Part shown: positions 1-8,515 of the stretch, in pieces
How positions within the stretch are numbered: the first letter of the stretch is position 1
How the letters are laid out: every line of letters begins with the position of its first letter
NCBI RefSeq assembly: GCF_036016955.1
Contig: NZ_JAYWXI010000004.1
Location: forward strand, 124,001 to 188,000
Direction of reading: 5' to 3'
Source: JAYWXI01 sp036016955
Lineage (GTDB): Bacteria > Bacteroidota > Bacteroidia > Flavobacteriales > Weeksellaceae
Length of the DNA: 64,000 nucleotides
Position numbers and translations under genes: made by a program
The notes under the pieces: generated by a model
What the model saw: the letters and a program-made list of their open reading frames with translations, nothing else
Databases searched by the model: none
Told to the model about the DNA's origin: nothing

Positions 1-1384
1 GCTCCGAAATATTACGGCTTCCGTAAATCTCTGCCAGTTTCGATCCCGGTTTCAAAGCGCACTTCCAAGCCCCAAGCCTCATGGTACCACCTTTATCCAC
101 CACATTTTTTTGATCGGCCATCAAAGAAATAACAGGATCCGGCGTGGAAACGTCAAATTCCATGGAATTGGCTTTTTCCAGCCCGAGAACATTGCGGGCA
201 AACTCAATGGTAATCACCTGCATCCCCAAACAAATTCCCAAAAGAGGAACCTTGTTTTCGCGAGCATACTTCGCCGCTACAATTTTCCCTTCAATCCCCC
301 GATCGCCAAAGCCCGGCGCGATAAGCACACCGTCCACTCCCTCCAACGAAGCCGACACACTTTCATCCGTAAGATCCCCACTATACACCCAGCGGACTTT
401 TACCTCGGTTTCCAAATCGGCACCGGCATGAATAAACGCCTCGGCAATAGACTTATACGAATCCTGAAGAGAAACGTATTTTCCGACCAACGCGATTTCG
501 ACTTTGCGCTTGGGATTTTTATATTTTTTCAAGAAATTTTTCCAGTCTTTTAAATCGGAATTCTTTTTTATCGGAAGATCCAAAGTCTTCAGAACCACCT
601 CGTCGAATTTTTGCTTTTGCAAATCCAAAGGCACTTGGTAAATGGTCTCGGCATCCGTGCATTCGATGACATTGTCGCTGGGCACATTACAGAACAAAGC
701 CAACTTCGCCCTAACATCTTTAGGAATCTTGTGTTCGGAACGGCAAACCAAAACATCCGCCTGCACGCCACTCTCCATCAGATGCCTTACAGAATGTTGA
801 GACGGTTTGGTCTTCAGCTCGCCACTGGCGGCAAGATAAGGCAGTAAAGTGAGATGAATGACCATCGAATTGTTCTCCCCAAGTTCCCATTTCAACTGGC
901 GAACGGATTCGATGTAGGGAAGCGATTCGATATCGCCCACCGTTCCTCCGATTTCCGTAATGATGATGTCGTAATTTTGGTTAGCCAAAATCTTGATTCT
1001 CCGCTTAATTTCGTTGGTAATATGCGGGATAACCTGAACCGTTTTCCCCAAGAAATCGCCCTTGCGCTCTTTCTCGATAACGGTCTGGTAAATTCTTCCG
1101 GTAGTTACGTTATTATTTTGGGAAGTCGGCGCATCCAAAAAACGCTCGTAGTGGCCTAAATCCAAATCGGTCTCCGCTCCGTCTTCGGTTACATAACACT
1201 CGCCGTGCTCATAAGGGTTAAGCGTTCCGGGATCGATATTGATGTAGGGATCCAGTTTTTGGATGGTAACGTTCAATCCGCGGGATTTCAGCAACAACCC
1301 AAGCGACGCCGCCACGATACCTTTTCCTAAAGAAGAGGTCACACCTCCCGTTACGAAGATGTATTTGGTATTCTTTTTACTCAT
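1..1384 (-). CDS. pyrG: CTP synthase, 3' end cut by window edge
   Basis: CTP synthase makes CTP from UTP, ATP and glutamine in the cytoplasm, the last step of de novo pyrimidine nucleotide synthesis. The minus strand reads continuously from ATG at 1384 to the window edge, about 461 codons of a family length near 540. The N-terminus shows the synthetase domain with the P-loop-like VTGGVTSSLGKG, followed by KLDPYINIDPGTLNPYEHGE and EIGGTVGDIES, all hallmark motifs. The glutaminase domain begins near the left edge (VALVGKYVSLQDSYKS-type segment) and its catalytic Cys/His/Glu lie mostly outside the window. It has its own promoter at 1401-1408 and is divergent from radA. Identification is secure. 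Confidence 0.97.
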   Translation of the reverse strand, partial: MSKKNTKYIFVTGGVTSSLGKGIVAASLGLLLKSRGLNVTIQKLDPYINIDPGTLNPYEHGECYVTEDGAETDLDLGHYERFLDAPTSQNNNVTTGRIYQTVIEKERKGDFLGKTVQVIPHITNEIKRRIKILANQNYDIIITEIGGTVGDIESLPYIESVRQLKWELGENNSMVIHLTLLPYLAASGELKTKPSQHSVRHLMESGVQADVLVCRSEHKIPKDVRAKLALFCNVPSDNVIECTDAETIYQVPLDLQKQKFDEVVLKTLDLPIKKNSDLKDWKNFLKKYKNPKRKVEIALVGKYVSLQDSYKSIAEAFIHAGADLETEVKVRWVYSGDLTDESVSASLEGVDGVLIAPGFGDRGIEGKIVAAKYARENKVPLLGICLGMQVITIEFARNVLGLEKANSMEFDVSTPDPVISLMADQKNVVDKGGTMRLGAWKCALKPGSKLAEIYGSRNISE

Positions 1385-1400
1385 TAGATTTAGGTTTCGG

Positions 1401-1408
1401 CAAAATTA
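1401..1408 (-). promoter_or_regulatory. -7 promoter element for pyrG
   Basis: The minus strand reads TAATTTTG, an exact match to the Bacteroidota -7 consensus TAnnTTTG, ending 16 bases before the pyrG ATG. No convincing -33 element was found. Confidence 0.6.
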
Positions 1409-1482
1409 AACGAAAAATCAATGCGAGGCAACGACCTTTTGCACCTCTTGGATATTCTCCGGAAGGATTTCAAAAAAAAGGT

Positions 1483-1490
1483 TAGTTTTG
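1483..1490 (+). promoter_or_regulatory. -7 promoter element for radA
   Basis: TAGTTTTG matches TAnnTTTG and lies 37 bases before the radA ATG. It is divergent from the pyrG promoter in the same 143-base intergenic space. Confidence 0.55.
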
Positions 1491-1527
1491 CAAGAGTTAA
1501 TTTCTATATTTTTCAGATTTCCGACCG

Positions 1528-2874
1528 ATGGCCAAAACAAAAACCGCCTATTTCTGCCAAAATTGCGGCAGCCAATACTCTCAGTGGCACGGGCAGTGCA
1601 AAAACTGCGGAGCATGGAATACACTTGCCGAAGAAATTCTGGAGAAAACCACCAAACCTTTTTCCGGGGACAAAAAGAAAAACCACCTAATCAACATCAT
1701 CGAAGTTGAAACCAGCGAAGACCCTCGAATCATCACCCCCTCCGAAGAGCTCAACCGCGTCTTGGGTGGAGGTATTGTTTTGGGCTCGGTCACACTAATT
1801 GGCGGCGAACCGGGCATCGGAAAATCCACCCTTTTATTGCAGCTGGCACTCAAGATGAAACGAAAAATCCTTTATGTTTCCGGAGAAGAAAGTGCCTCCC
1901 AAATAAAGATGCGCGCCGACCGGCTGACCGAACGCCAAAACCCCGATTGCTACCTCTTTACAGAAACCTCTGTGGAAAAAATCGTACACGAAGCCCGAAA
2001 ACTAATGCCGGACTTCATCATTATCGATTCCATCCAAACCCTGCAGAGCCAACTTATCGAAAGTTCCCCGGGAACGGTCTCACAAATAAGAGAATGCTCC
2101 AACGAAATCATCAAACTAGCCAAAGAAACCAATACTCCCGTGTTTTTGGTAGGACACATCACCAAAGACGGTCAAATTGCCGGTCCGAAGGTACTGGAAC
2201 ACATGGTCGATGTAGTCTTGAATTTTGACGGCGACCGAAATCATCTTTTCCGCCTTTTACGAGCCAACAAAAACCGGTTCGGTTCCACCTCGGAAATCGG
2301 CATCTACGAAATGGTAGCCCAAGGCCTAAAGGAAATAAAAAACCCTTCGCAAATCCTCATCACCAAGAAAGAGGAAGAGTTGTCCGGAAACGCCGTAGCC
2401 GTTACCTTAGAAGGCAACCGCCCGATGCTTTTGGAAATCCAAGCGCTTGTCTCTACCGCCGTTTACGGTACCCCGCAACGCAGTTGTACGGGTTTCGACG
2501 CCAAACGGCTTAATATGCTGCTCGCCGTACTTGAAAAAAGAGCCGGCTTCCAATTGGGAGCCAAAGACGTGTTTCTCAATATAACGGGAGGCATCAAAAC
2601 CAACGATCCCGCTTTGGACTTAGCCGTAATAGCCAGCATCCTTTCCAGCAACGAAGACGTGGCGATTTCAGACCACCTTTGCTTTGCCGCAGAAATCGGC
2701 CTTAGTGGCGAAATCCGCCCCGTACCGCAAATTGAACAAAGAATATCCGAAGCCGAAAAATTAGGGTATGAAAAAATTTTCGTCTCCAGCCTGAACAAAA
2801 TTCCCCGAAAAAAATACGGCATCCGTATTGAGGAAGTCGGCAAAATTGAGGATTTTCATGAAAGACTTTTCTAA
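1528..2874 (+). CDS. radA: DNA repair protein RadA
   Basis: RadA is a RecA-like ATPase that promotes branch migration during homologous recombination. The 448-residue length is typical. Visible parts in order are a four-cysteine zinc finger (C10, C13, C24, C27), a Walker A motif GEPGIGKS at about residues 93-100, the RadA-specific KNRFG motif at about 248-252, and a C-terminal Lon-protease-like domain (SGEIRPVPQIEQRISEA). ATG at 1528 begins directly before the zinc finger. The next gene starts 12 bases after the stop, so the two are probably co-transcribed. Confidence 0.97.
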   Translation: MAKTKTAYFCQNCGSQYSQWHGQCKNCGAWNTLAEEILEKTTKPFSGDKKKNHLINIIEVETSEDPRIITPSEELNRVLGGGIVLGSVTLIGGEPGIGKSTLLLQLALKMKRKILYVSGEESASQIKMRADRLTERQNPDCYLFTETSVEKIVHEARKLMPDFIIIDSIQTLQSQLIESSPGTVSQIRECSNEIIKLAKETNTPVFLVGHITKDGQIAGPKVLEHMVDVVLNFDGDRNHLFRLLRANKNRFGSTSEIGIYEMVAQGLKEIKNPSQILITKKEEELSGNAVAVTLEGNRPMLLEIQALVSTAVYGTPQRSCTGFDAKRLNMLLAVLEKRAGFQLGAKDVFLNITGGIKTNDPALDLAVIASILSSNEDVAISDHLCFAAEIGLSGEIRPVPQIEQRISEAEKLGYEKIFVSSLNKIPRKKYGIRIEEVGKIEDFHERLF

Positions 2875-2886
2875 ATCCGCTTCGAA

Positions 2887-3471
2887 ATGAACTATCTGGC
2901 GCACAGCTACCTCTCGTATTCGGAAGGACAGATTGCAGGTAATTTTTTGGAAGATTTCGTCCGAAACCGCGAACGACAGGCTTACCCCCAAGAAATCTTA
3001 AAAGGCATCCGGCTGCATCGCGAAATCGACCACTTTACGGATCATCACCCGATAATCAGCGAAGCAAAAACGGTCTTTCAGCCTTTCGTAAGACTCTATG
3101 CCGGAGCCTTTGTCGACATTGCAATGGATTATTTTCTGGCCAACGACCCCAAGAGAAAAACACAAAAACAATGGGAAATCCATTCGGCAAAAGTATACGA
3201 AGCCTTGGAAAAGCACCATCGGTGGCTCCCTGAAACCTTGGCTCTTTTACTCCCTAAAATCAAAGAAGACAACTGGCTCCTGAATTACCGCTACGATTGG
3301 GGCATCGAATATTCTTTTCGGCACATAGCCCGAAAGGCCAAATATTTGGATTCTTCCGAAGAGGCTTTTTCGGCTTTCCTTCACCATAAGCCATTCCTCC
3401 AAACATGCTACGAGGCTTTTTTTCCAGAATTGGAAGCCTTTTGCCACCGTCTAAACGAAAATGAGAAATAA
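2887..3471 (+). CDS. Acyl carrier protein phosphodiesterase family protein
   Basis: This 194-residue protein matches the AcpH/DUF479 family, which removes the 4'-phosphopantetheine group from acyl carrier protein. The N-terminal MNYLAHSYLS, the GNFLEDFV segment, the GIRLHREIDHFTDHHP motif with metal-ligand-like His and Asp residues, and the VDIAMDYFLA segment are the usual conserved blocks, and the length equals that of E. coli AcpH. It follows radA by 12 bases and has no promoter of its own, so it probably shares that transcript. The family is clear; the activity on ACP is inferred from the family. Confidence 0.88.
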   Translation: MNYLAHSYLSYSEGQIAGNFLEDFVRNRERQAYPQEILKGIRLHREIDHFTDHHPIISEAKTVFQPFVRLYAGAFVDIAMDYFLANDPKRKTQKQWEIHSAKVYEALEKHHRWLPETLALLLPKIKEDNWLLNYRYDWGIEYSFRHIARKAKYLDSSEEAFSAFLHHKPFLQTCYEAFFPELEAFCHRLNENEK

Positions 3472-3528
3472 AACCGCTTCTCGTTGGTTTCTCCACTTAG
3501 TACCCGCCAAACTATAACAAAAAAATAG

Positions 3529-3536
3529 TAAATTTG
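3529..3536 (+). promoter_or_regulatory. -7 promoter element for pncB
   Basis: TAAATTTG is an exact TAnnTTTG match, 21 bases before the pncB ATG. Confidence 0.6.
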
Positions 3537-3557
3537 TTACCCTTAAATTAACATACT

Positions 3558-4733
3558 ATGACAGACGTTCGTCTGAAATCCATACTGGATAACGATTTCT
3601 ACAAAATCACCATGCAAAATGCCGTGGTCAAACTCTTTCCGACCGCACGCGTGAAATACGAATTCATCAACCGTGGCAAGCATTTTTTCCCCGAGGGATT
3701 TGCTGAAGAACTAAGAAAAGCCGTTGACGCCATGGCCGAACTTAAGTTATCCAAAGCCGAAAAAAAATACTTGAAAGAGACTTGTCCGTATCTCGATCTC
3801 CCCTATCTCGATTTTTTGGAGGGCTACCACTACGACCCCTCCGAAGTGAAAATTGTTCAGGAAAACGATAACCTGAAAGTGTGCGTGGAAGGTCTTTGGT
3901 ACCGCACCATCCTTTGGGAAGTGCCGCTTTTAGCACTCATCTCCGAGCTTCACTACTGCATGAACAAAATGGAAAGAGATTCCAACTCAACCGTCGTGCA
4001 AAATACGGTGGAGAAATCTAAAAAACTAAACGAGTTAGGCGTTACCTTTGCCGAATTCGGAACCCGACGACGCCATTCCTATAAAGTTCACCAACTCGTG
4101 ATGGAAGCCCTGATGGCCGAAAAAGGACAGTTTATCGGCACTTCCAACGTTCATTTTGCAATGAAATTCGGGGTTAAGCCCATCGGCACCCATGCCCACG
4201 AATGGTTCATGTTCCATGCCGCAGAATACGGTTTCAAAATGGCCAATCAACTCGCCCTGGAACATTGGGTAGACGTCTATCGAGGTGATTTGGGCGTTGC
4301 CCTCTCGGACACCTATACCACCGAAGTGTTTTTCCGACAATTCGATAAAAAATTCGCCAAACTTTTCGACGGCGTCCGCCACGATAGCGGAGACCCCATC
4401 GACTTCGCCAAGAAAACCATCGAACATTACGAACGCTTCGGCATCAACCCCAATTTCAAATACATTATTTTCTCGGACGGGCTTAATCTCGAAAAAGTGG
4501 AGGAAATCACCCACGCCACAAGAGGCACCATCGGTATATCTTTCGGAATAGGAACCAACCTGACCAACGACGTCGGCCTAAAACCCATGAACATCGTCAT
4601 GAAACTCATCGGCGTTCAGGCTCCCAACGGCGAATGGATCCCGACCGTAAAACTCTCCGACGAAAGAGGAAAATACACCGGCGAACCCAAAATGATCGAA
4701 CTGGCCAAAGAAGTTCTCCGGATAAAAGACTAA
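3558..4733 (+). CDS. pncB: Nicotinate phosphoribosyltransferase
   Basis: This enzyme joins nicotinate to PRPP, giving nicotinate mononucleotide in NAD salvage. The 391-residue length fits the bacterial family. The start DNDFYKITMQNAV is a conserved PncB block, followed by FINRG, FGTRRRHSYKVHQLVMEA, the GTSNVHFAMKFG segment holding the conserved histidine region, HDSGDP, and the IGTNLTND phosphate-binding segment. ATG at 3558 follows a good promoter. A strong terminator begins two bases after the stop. Its PRPP would come from prs, which is also in this window at 50717. Confidence 0.96.
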   Translation: MTDVRLKSILDNDFYKITMQNAVVKLFPTARVKYEFINRGKHFFPEGFAEELRKAVDAMAELKLSKAEKKYLKETCPYLDLPYLDFLEGYHYDPSEVKIVQENDNLKVCVEGLWYRTILWEVPLLALISELHYCMNKMERDSNSTVVQNTVEKSKKLNELGVTFAEFGTRRRHSYKVHQLVMEALMAEKGQFIGTSNVHFAMKFGVKPIGTHAHEWFMFHAAEYGFKMANQLALEHWVDVYRGDLGVALSDTYTTEVFFRQFDKKFAKLFDGVRHDSGDPIDFAKKTIEHYERFGINPNFKYIIFSDGLNLEKVEEITHATRGTIGISFGIGTNLTNDVGLKPMNIVMKLIGVQAPNGEWIPTVKLSDERGKYTGEPKMIELAKEVLRIKD

Positions 4734-4735
4734 AA

Positions 4736-4763
4736 AAAGACCGCTTCTAATAGCGGTCTTTTT
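4736..4763. terminator. Bidirectional terminator between pncB and the EamA transporter
   Basis: A perfect 10-bp stem (AAAGACCGCT / AGCGGTCTTT) with a 6-base loop is flanked by A and T runs, so it can end transcription from both converging genes. Confidence 0.85.
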
Positions 4764-4790
4764 ATCTTTAAATCAATCAGACGGTTAGGT

Positions 4791-5768
4791 TCAACTCCGT
4801 TTACGAGATCGAAATGTTTTCATCGCAGGAAGATTCATCAAAACAATAGCAAAGAGAATCAAACCGATCCCAAACCATTGTACGAGAGCTACTTTCTCAT
4901 TCAACAACACGTAAGCCATCATCACCGAAACAGGCAACTCCACCGAACTGACAATACTTCCCAGCCCTAACCCCACTTTAGGAAATCCCGCATTAAACAA
5001 AACAGGAGGAAGTACCGTCCCAAAAAGCGAAAGCACCAAACCGTATTTGATAAAAATAGAAAAATCAAACGCCCGAACGTCAGAACGATTCTCGGAAAAG
5101 AATCCATGAACCGCTCTTAGCTTCTCCGAATAGTAAGGCCCCAACTGACCGAAAACCAAAAACAAAGCAATCACGCTGCCCCCGCCCAACAACATCCAAA
5201 ACGTTTTTGCATAAGGAGAAGCGTACGTCGCAAGCCCATTGGCCGAAAACATCGTGACGCTAAAAGACACCGCCGCCATAAATCCCCAAAAAAGACCACG
5301 CCAATCCAAAGCCACCGTCTTCCCCATTACATTGGTTGCCAAAACCGTACCCAAAAGCACAATGAATACCGCTACAACCTTACGAAATTGAGGCCAAGTA
5401 CGACTTAATACCGCTTCGACAAAAACACTAATCCAAACCGATTGCATCAGAAGGACAATCGCCACCGAAACATTAATATACTGAACCGCGATATAATAAA
5501 ATAAACTCGTCCCTCCCATGGAAGTCCCCGCCAAAAACAATTTGCGTTTATCCGACTTGGCCACTTCAGGAAAACTTTTCCCCGAAAATTTAGGCCAAAG
5601 CCACTGAAGCAACCCCATTCCCAAAATCCCCAACACAAACTGAGAAGTTGTTACCTCCGCCGTCGTATACCCTTCACCGTAAGCCAACTTAACAAAAGTC
5701 GCCAACATTCCGTAAAAACTGGCTCCCAAAGCCACCAGAAAAACCCCTTTCAACATATTGTTTCCCAT
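4791..5768 (-). CDS. EamA/DMT family transporter
   Basis: This is a polytopic inner-membrane protein of 325 residues with about ten hydrophobic segments in two repeated halves, the architecture of the drug/metabolite transporter superfamily (EamA repeats). The C-terminal half shows a typical VSSVELPVSVMMAYVLLNE segment followed by a QWFGIGLILFAIVL helix and a short basic tail. The substrate cannot be told from sequence. ATG at 5768 has a promoter 25 bases upstream. The gene converges with pncB and is divergent from rmuC. Confidence 0.88.
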   Translation of the reverse strand: MGNNMLKGVFLVALGASFYGMLATFVKLAYGEGYTTAEVTTSQFVLGILGMGLLQWLWPKFSGKSFPEVAKSDKRKLFLAGTSMGGTSLFYYIAVQYINVSVAIVLLMQSVWISVFVEAVLSRTWPQFRKVVAVFIVLLGTVLATNVMGKTVALDWRGLFWGFMAAVSFSVTMFSANGLATYASPYAKTFWMLLGGGSVIALFLVFGQLGPYYSEKLRAVHGFFSENRSDVRAFDFSIFIKYGLVLSLFGTVLPPVLFNAGFPKVGLGLGSIVSSVELPVSVMMAYVLLNEKVALVQWFGIGLILFAIVLMNLPAMKTFRSRKRS

Positions 5769-5793
5769 ATCTCTTATTTATAAAAACAGCCTG

Positions 5794-5801
5794 CAAAGAT
5801 A
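5794..5801 (-). promoter_or_regulatory. -7 promoter element for the EamA transporter
   Basis: The minus strand reads TATCTTTG, an exact TAnnTTTG match, 25 bases before the ATG at 5768. Confidence 0.6.
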
Positions 5802-5874
5802 CGGCGAAAATTGACTTGAGCGAAAACTTCCTTCCAATCTGCGACAAACCAATGGAATTCCCCCTTTTCTTTCG

Positions 5875-5882
5875 TATTTTTG
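5875..5882 (+). promoter_or_regulatory. -7 promoter element almost touching the rmuC start
   Basis: TATTTTTG ends only five bases before the ATG at 5888. In Bacteroidota promoters transcription starts a few bases after this element, so the mRNA could begin at or next to the start codon. The match also argues that an upstream in-frame ATG at 5816 is not the start. Confidence 0.55.
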
Positions 5883-5887
5883 ACCCC

Positions 5888-7363
5888 ATGGAAACGCTGT
5901 CTTTGCTTATCGGCCTACTCATCGGATTCGCCTTGGGGGCTTCCGTCTTTTATTTCTATCTAAAAGCCTCTTATGTCCCCCGAGCTCAATTCGAAAACCT
6001 TATCCAAGACCACATCCGCCTGCAAAGCGACCTGAAAAACGAAACACAAAAAAACTCCGAGATCGAACAATTATTCCGCTCGGAACAAGCCGAAACCCGA
6101 GAACAAAACCGAATCTTTATGGAGCTAAAAGAACAACTCAGCAGAAGCTCCGCCGAAAACGAACTAAAAGACCAACAGCTCCGGCAGCAAAATGAAAAGC
6201 TCATCCAATGGCAAAACGAAAAACAAGAACTCTCTAACCGCCAAGCCGAATTATCGCTTCACAATCAACACCTCCAAAGTCTTCTAACCACCCAAAAAGA
6301 AGAAATTAAAAGGCTTCAAACGGAAACCAAATTGCATTTTGAAAATCTGGCAAACAAAATTTTAGAAGAAAAAACCTCAAAATTTACCGAACAAAACCAA
6401 CATAATCTAAAAAATTTGCTTCACCCCTTCCAAGAAAAAATACTCGAACTAAAAAACCGAGTGGAAGAAGCCTACGACAAAGAATCCAAAGAACGGTTTT
6501 CTTTGGGCGAAAGAGTAAAAGAATTAGCCAAACTAAACCAACAAATTTCCGAAGACGCCCAAAAATTAACACTCGCTCTGAAAGGCGACGCCAAAACCCA
6601 AGGGCAATGGGGCGAAATGATTTTGGAAAATATCTTGGAAAAATCGGGACTAAGCAAAGGGCGCGAATATTTTTTGGAATACCAACTCACGGATGAAAAC
6701 AACCAAGCTCTGTTCTCCGAATTCTCTGGAAAGAAAATGCGGCCCGATGCCGTTATAAAATACCCCGACGATCGAAATGTCATTATTGACGCTAAAGTAT
6801 CGCTCACGGCATTTTCGGAATTAATCAATCAAAACGATCCCGAACTATACCGGAGTAAACTAAACCAACACCTGAATTCCATCAAAACCCATATCGTCCA
6901 ACTTTCCCAAAAAGCCTATGACGACTACGGTAAAGCCTTGGATTTCGTTATGATGTTCATTCCCAGCGAACCCGCCTATATCGCTGCCATGCAGGCCGAT
7001 CCAGACCTTTGGAATTTTGCTTACCAAAAGCGGATACTCCTTCTTAACCCTGGGAATCTCATCACCTCACTAAAGCTCTTGGCTGATCTTTGGAAAAGAG
7101 AATACCAAAACCGAAACGCCATAGAAATTGCCGAAAGAGGAGCCAAACTCTACGATAAATTCGTCGGTTTTGTAGAAACCTTAGAAAAAACAGGCAAAGC
7201 CATAACCATGGCTAAGGAAAGTTATGACACCGCTCATAAACAACTCTGCAGTGGACGGGATAATTTGGTTTCCCAAACCCAGAAAATGAAACAACTCGGA
7301 CTAAAGAATAAAAAAGAACTCCCGCAGGGACTGGTAAAAAACAGCCAAGAACCTGCCCAATAA
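5888..7363 (+). CDS. rmuC: RmuC family protein (DNA recombination)
   Basis: RmuC-family proteins carry a PD-(D/E)XK nuclease-like fold and limit DNA inversions in E. coli. With ATG at 5888 the product is 491 residues: a membrane anchor near residues 4-25, a long Gln/Glu/Lys-rich coiled coil to about residue 190, then the RmuC domain with KTQGQWGEMILE, the DAVIKYPDDRNVIIDAKVSL block holding the nuclease-like Asp/Lys residues, and the FVMMFIPSEPAY segment. An ATG 72 bases upstream would add 24 residues, but it precedes the promoter box at 5875-5882. The RNA methyltransferase starts 12 bases downstream and is probably co-transcribed. Confidence 0.93.
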   Translation: METLSLLIGLLIGFALGASVFYFYLKASYVPRAQFENLIQDHIRLQSDLKNETQKNSEIEQLFRSEQAETREQNRIFMELKEQLSRSSAENELKDQQLRQQNEKLIQWQNEKQELSNRQAELSLHNQHLQSLLTTQKEEIKRLQTETKLHFENLANKILEEKTSKFTEQNQHNLKNLLHPFQEKILELKNRVEEAYDKESKERFSLGERVKELAKLNQQISEDAQKLTLALKGDAKTQGQWGEMILENILEKSGLSKGREYFLEYQLTDENNQALFSEFSGKKMRPDAVIKYPDDRNVIIDAKVSLTAFSELINQNDPELYRSKLNQHLNSIKTHIVQLSQKAYDDYGKALDFVMMFIPSEPAYIAAMQADPDLWNFAYQKRILLLNPGNLITSLKLLADLWKREYQNRNAIEIAERGAKLYDKFVGFVETLEKTGKAITMAKESYDTAHKQLCSGRDNLVSQTQKMKQLGLKNKKELPQGLVKNSQEPAQ

Positions 7364-7375
7364 AGCCTTACTATC

Positions 7376-8146
7376 ATGCTCATCGAAAGTCTTCAAAACG
7401 AAAAAATAAAACATCTAACCAAATTATTGAACGACAACCGTTTTAGAAAAAAAGCGGAAGTCTTCTGCGTCGAAGGAAAACAAGAAAATCAACGGGCTTT
7501 AACCTTTGGTTTTCAACCGGTAGAATATTTCATCTGCGAAGATTTATTCCAAGACACCTCCCCAGACAAAGGGCGCATCCACAAAATAACCGCTAAAGTT
7601 TACAAAAAAATAGCTTACCGTGGAAGTTCGGAAGGCATCATCGGTGTTTACCAAACCCAAAACTTAACACTAAATCGGTTTTCACCGAAAAAAGACTCCA
7701 CAATCATTGTTGTGGAAGGCGCCGAAAAACCGGGAAACATCGGAGCAATTCTGAGAAGCTGCGAGGCTTTCGGCATTGACGCCCTCGTAATAGCGGACGC
7801 TAAAGCAGACCTCTACAACCCCAACGTCATCCGTTCCAGCGTCGGATGCTTATTTGGAATGAACGTTTTTCAAGCGACCAATGAAGAACTTTACGACTTT
7901 CTGAAAAACCATCAGTACCAAATTTTCACAACCCTCATGGATGACACTACAGCAACGATCGACCAAAGGGATTATACTCAAAAATCCGCTATTTTGTTCG
8001 GCACCGAACACTCCGGATTAAGTTCGTTTTGGCGAGGCAAAGGGCAAAACACCCTAATTCCCATGCAGGGAACCATTGACTCCCTCAACTTAAGTAATGC
8101 CGTAGCCATCACTTGCTACGAAACCTTAAGACAAAAACGAAAATAA
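7376..8146 (+). CDS. TrmH/SpoU family RNA methyltransferase
   Basis: A 256-residue SPOUT-fold 2'-O-ribose methyltransferase, of the kind that modifies 23S rRNA or tRNA with S-adenosylmethionine. The N-terminal substrate-binding domain (about residues 1-100) has the usual LLNDNRFRKKAEVFCVEG opening. The knotted catalytic domain shows all three motifs: KPGNIGAILRSCEAFG with the catalytic Arg, LFGTEHSGLS, and IPMQGTIDSLNLSNAVAI. The exact RNA target cannot be assigned. It follows rmuC closely and ends in a strong terminator. Confidence 0.93.
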   Translation: MLIESLQNEKIKHLTKLLNDNRFRKKAEVFCVEGKQENQRALTFGFQPVEYFICEDLFQDTSPDKGRIHKITAKVYKKIAYRGSSEGIIGVYQTQNLTLNRFSPKKDSTIIVVEGAEKPGNIGAILRSCEAFGIDALVIADAKADLYNPNVIRSSVGCLFGMNVFQATNEELYDFLKNHQYQIFTTLMDDTTATIDQRDYTQKSAILFGTEHSGLSSFWRGKGQNTLIPMQGTIDSLNLSNAVAITCYETLRQKRK

Positions 8147-8150
8147 AAAA

Positions 8151-8175
8151 CCGACTGCAATGCAGTCGGTTTTTT
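8151..8175. terminator. Bidirectional terminator
   Basis: An 8-bp GC-rich stem (CCGACTGC / GCAGTCGG) with a 3-base loop, flanked by an A run on one side and a T run on the other. It can serve the methyltransferase gene and the convergent lipoprotein gene at 8209-8406. Confidence 0.85.
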
Positions 8176-8208
8176 ATTTTTTACTATTGTTTTGCTCTTT
8201 GGCGGCAA

Positions 8209-8406
8209 TTATTTAGTAGTGGCAGCAGCAGAGTCAGCAACAGCAGCAGCTTCAGTAGCAACAGCAGCAGCAGAATCAGCAGCAACAGCAGCAGAATCGT
8301 TAACTACAGTAACAGAATCAGCAACAACAGTTTCAGTAGTTTCAGTTTTTTTACAAGCTACCAAAGAGATCGCAGCTACAGCTGCAACAAAAAGTGATTT
8401 TTTCAT
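8209..8406 (-). CDS. Small alanine-rich lipoprotein, paralogue of the next gene
   Basis: The 65-residue product has a lipoprotein signal peptide ending SLVACKK, so the mature chain should start with a lipidated Cys at residue 18. The remaining 47 residues consist almost only of Ala, Val, Asp, Ser and Thr, with repeated ADSAAA-type units. I do not recognise a named family. The signal peptide MKKSLFVAAVAAISLVACK is identical in protein sequence to that of the neighbouring gene at 8516-8833, but the codons differ, which points to an old tandem duplication. Both are probably abundant cell-envelope lipoproteins; that is inference. No clear -7 element lies upstream. Confidence 0.7.
   Translation of the reverse strand: MKKSLFVAAVAAISLVACKKTETTETVVADSVTVVNDSAAVAADSAAAVATEAAAVADSAAATTK
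8219..8310. repeat. CAG/GCA-rich repetitive coding DNA, first copy
   Basis: A run dominated by GCAGCA, CAGCAA and GCAGAATCAGCA units encodes the Ala/Asp/Ser repeats of the 65-residue lipoprotein. Such trinucleotide-rich DNA is prone to slippage, so the length may vary between strains. Confidence 0.6.
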
Positions 8407-8453
8407 GATAATTATAAGTATTTAAAAAAATGTTTTCTAATGATCCGCTTAAA

Positions 8454-8496
8454 TAAAAAAGTCGCTTAACAATTCTAAAAAGAATGGTGAAGCGAC
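8454..8496 (-). terminator. Terminator after the 105-residue lipoprotein gene
   Basis: Read on the minus strand, GTCGCTT pairs with AAGCGAC around an inner ATTCT/AGAAT hairpin and is followed by a T run. It lies between the two lipoprotein genes. Confidence 0.75.
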
Positions 8497-8515
8497 CCGT
8501 TTAATTTCAAACTAA

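Noticed and set aside
5816..5887. An extended rmuC start at 5816
   Set aside because: It precedes the promoter box at 5875-5882 and adds residues before the membrane anchor that the family does not have.
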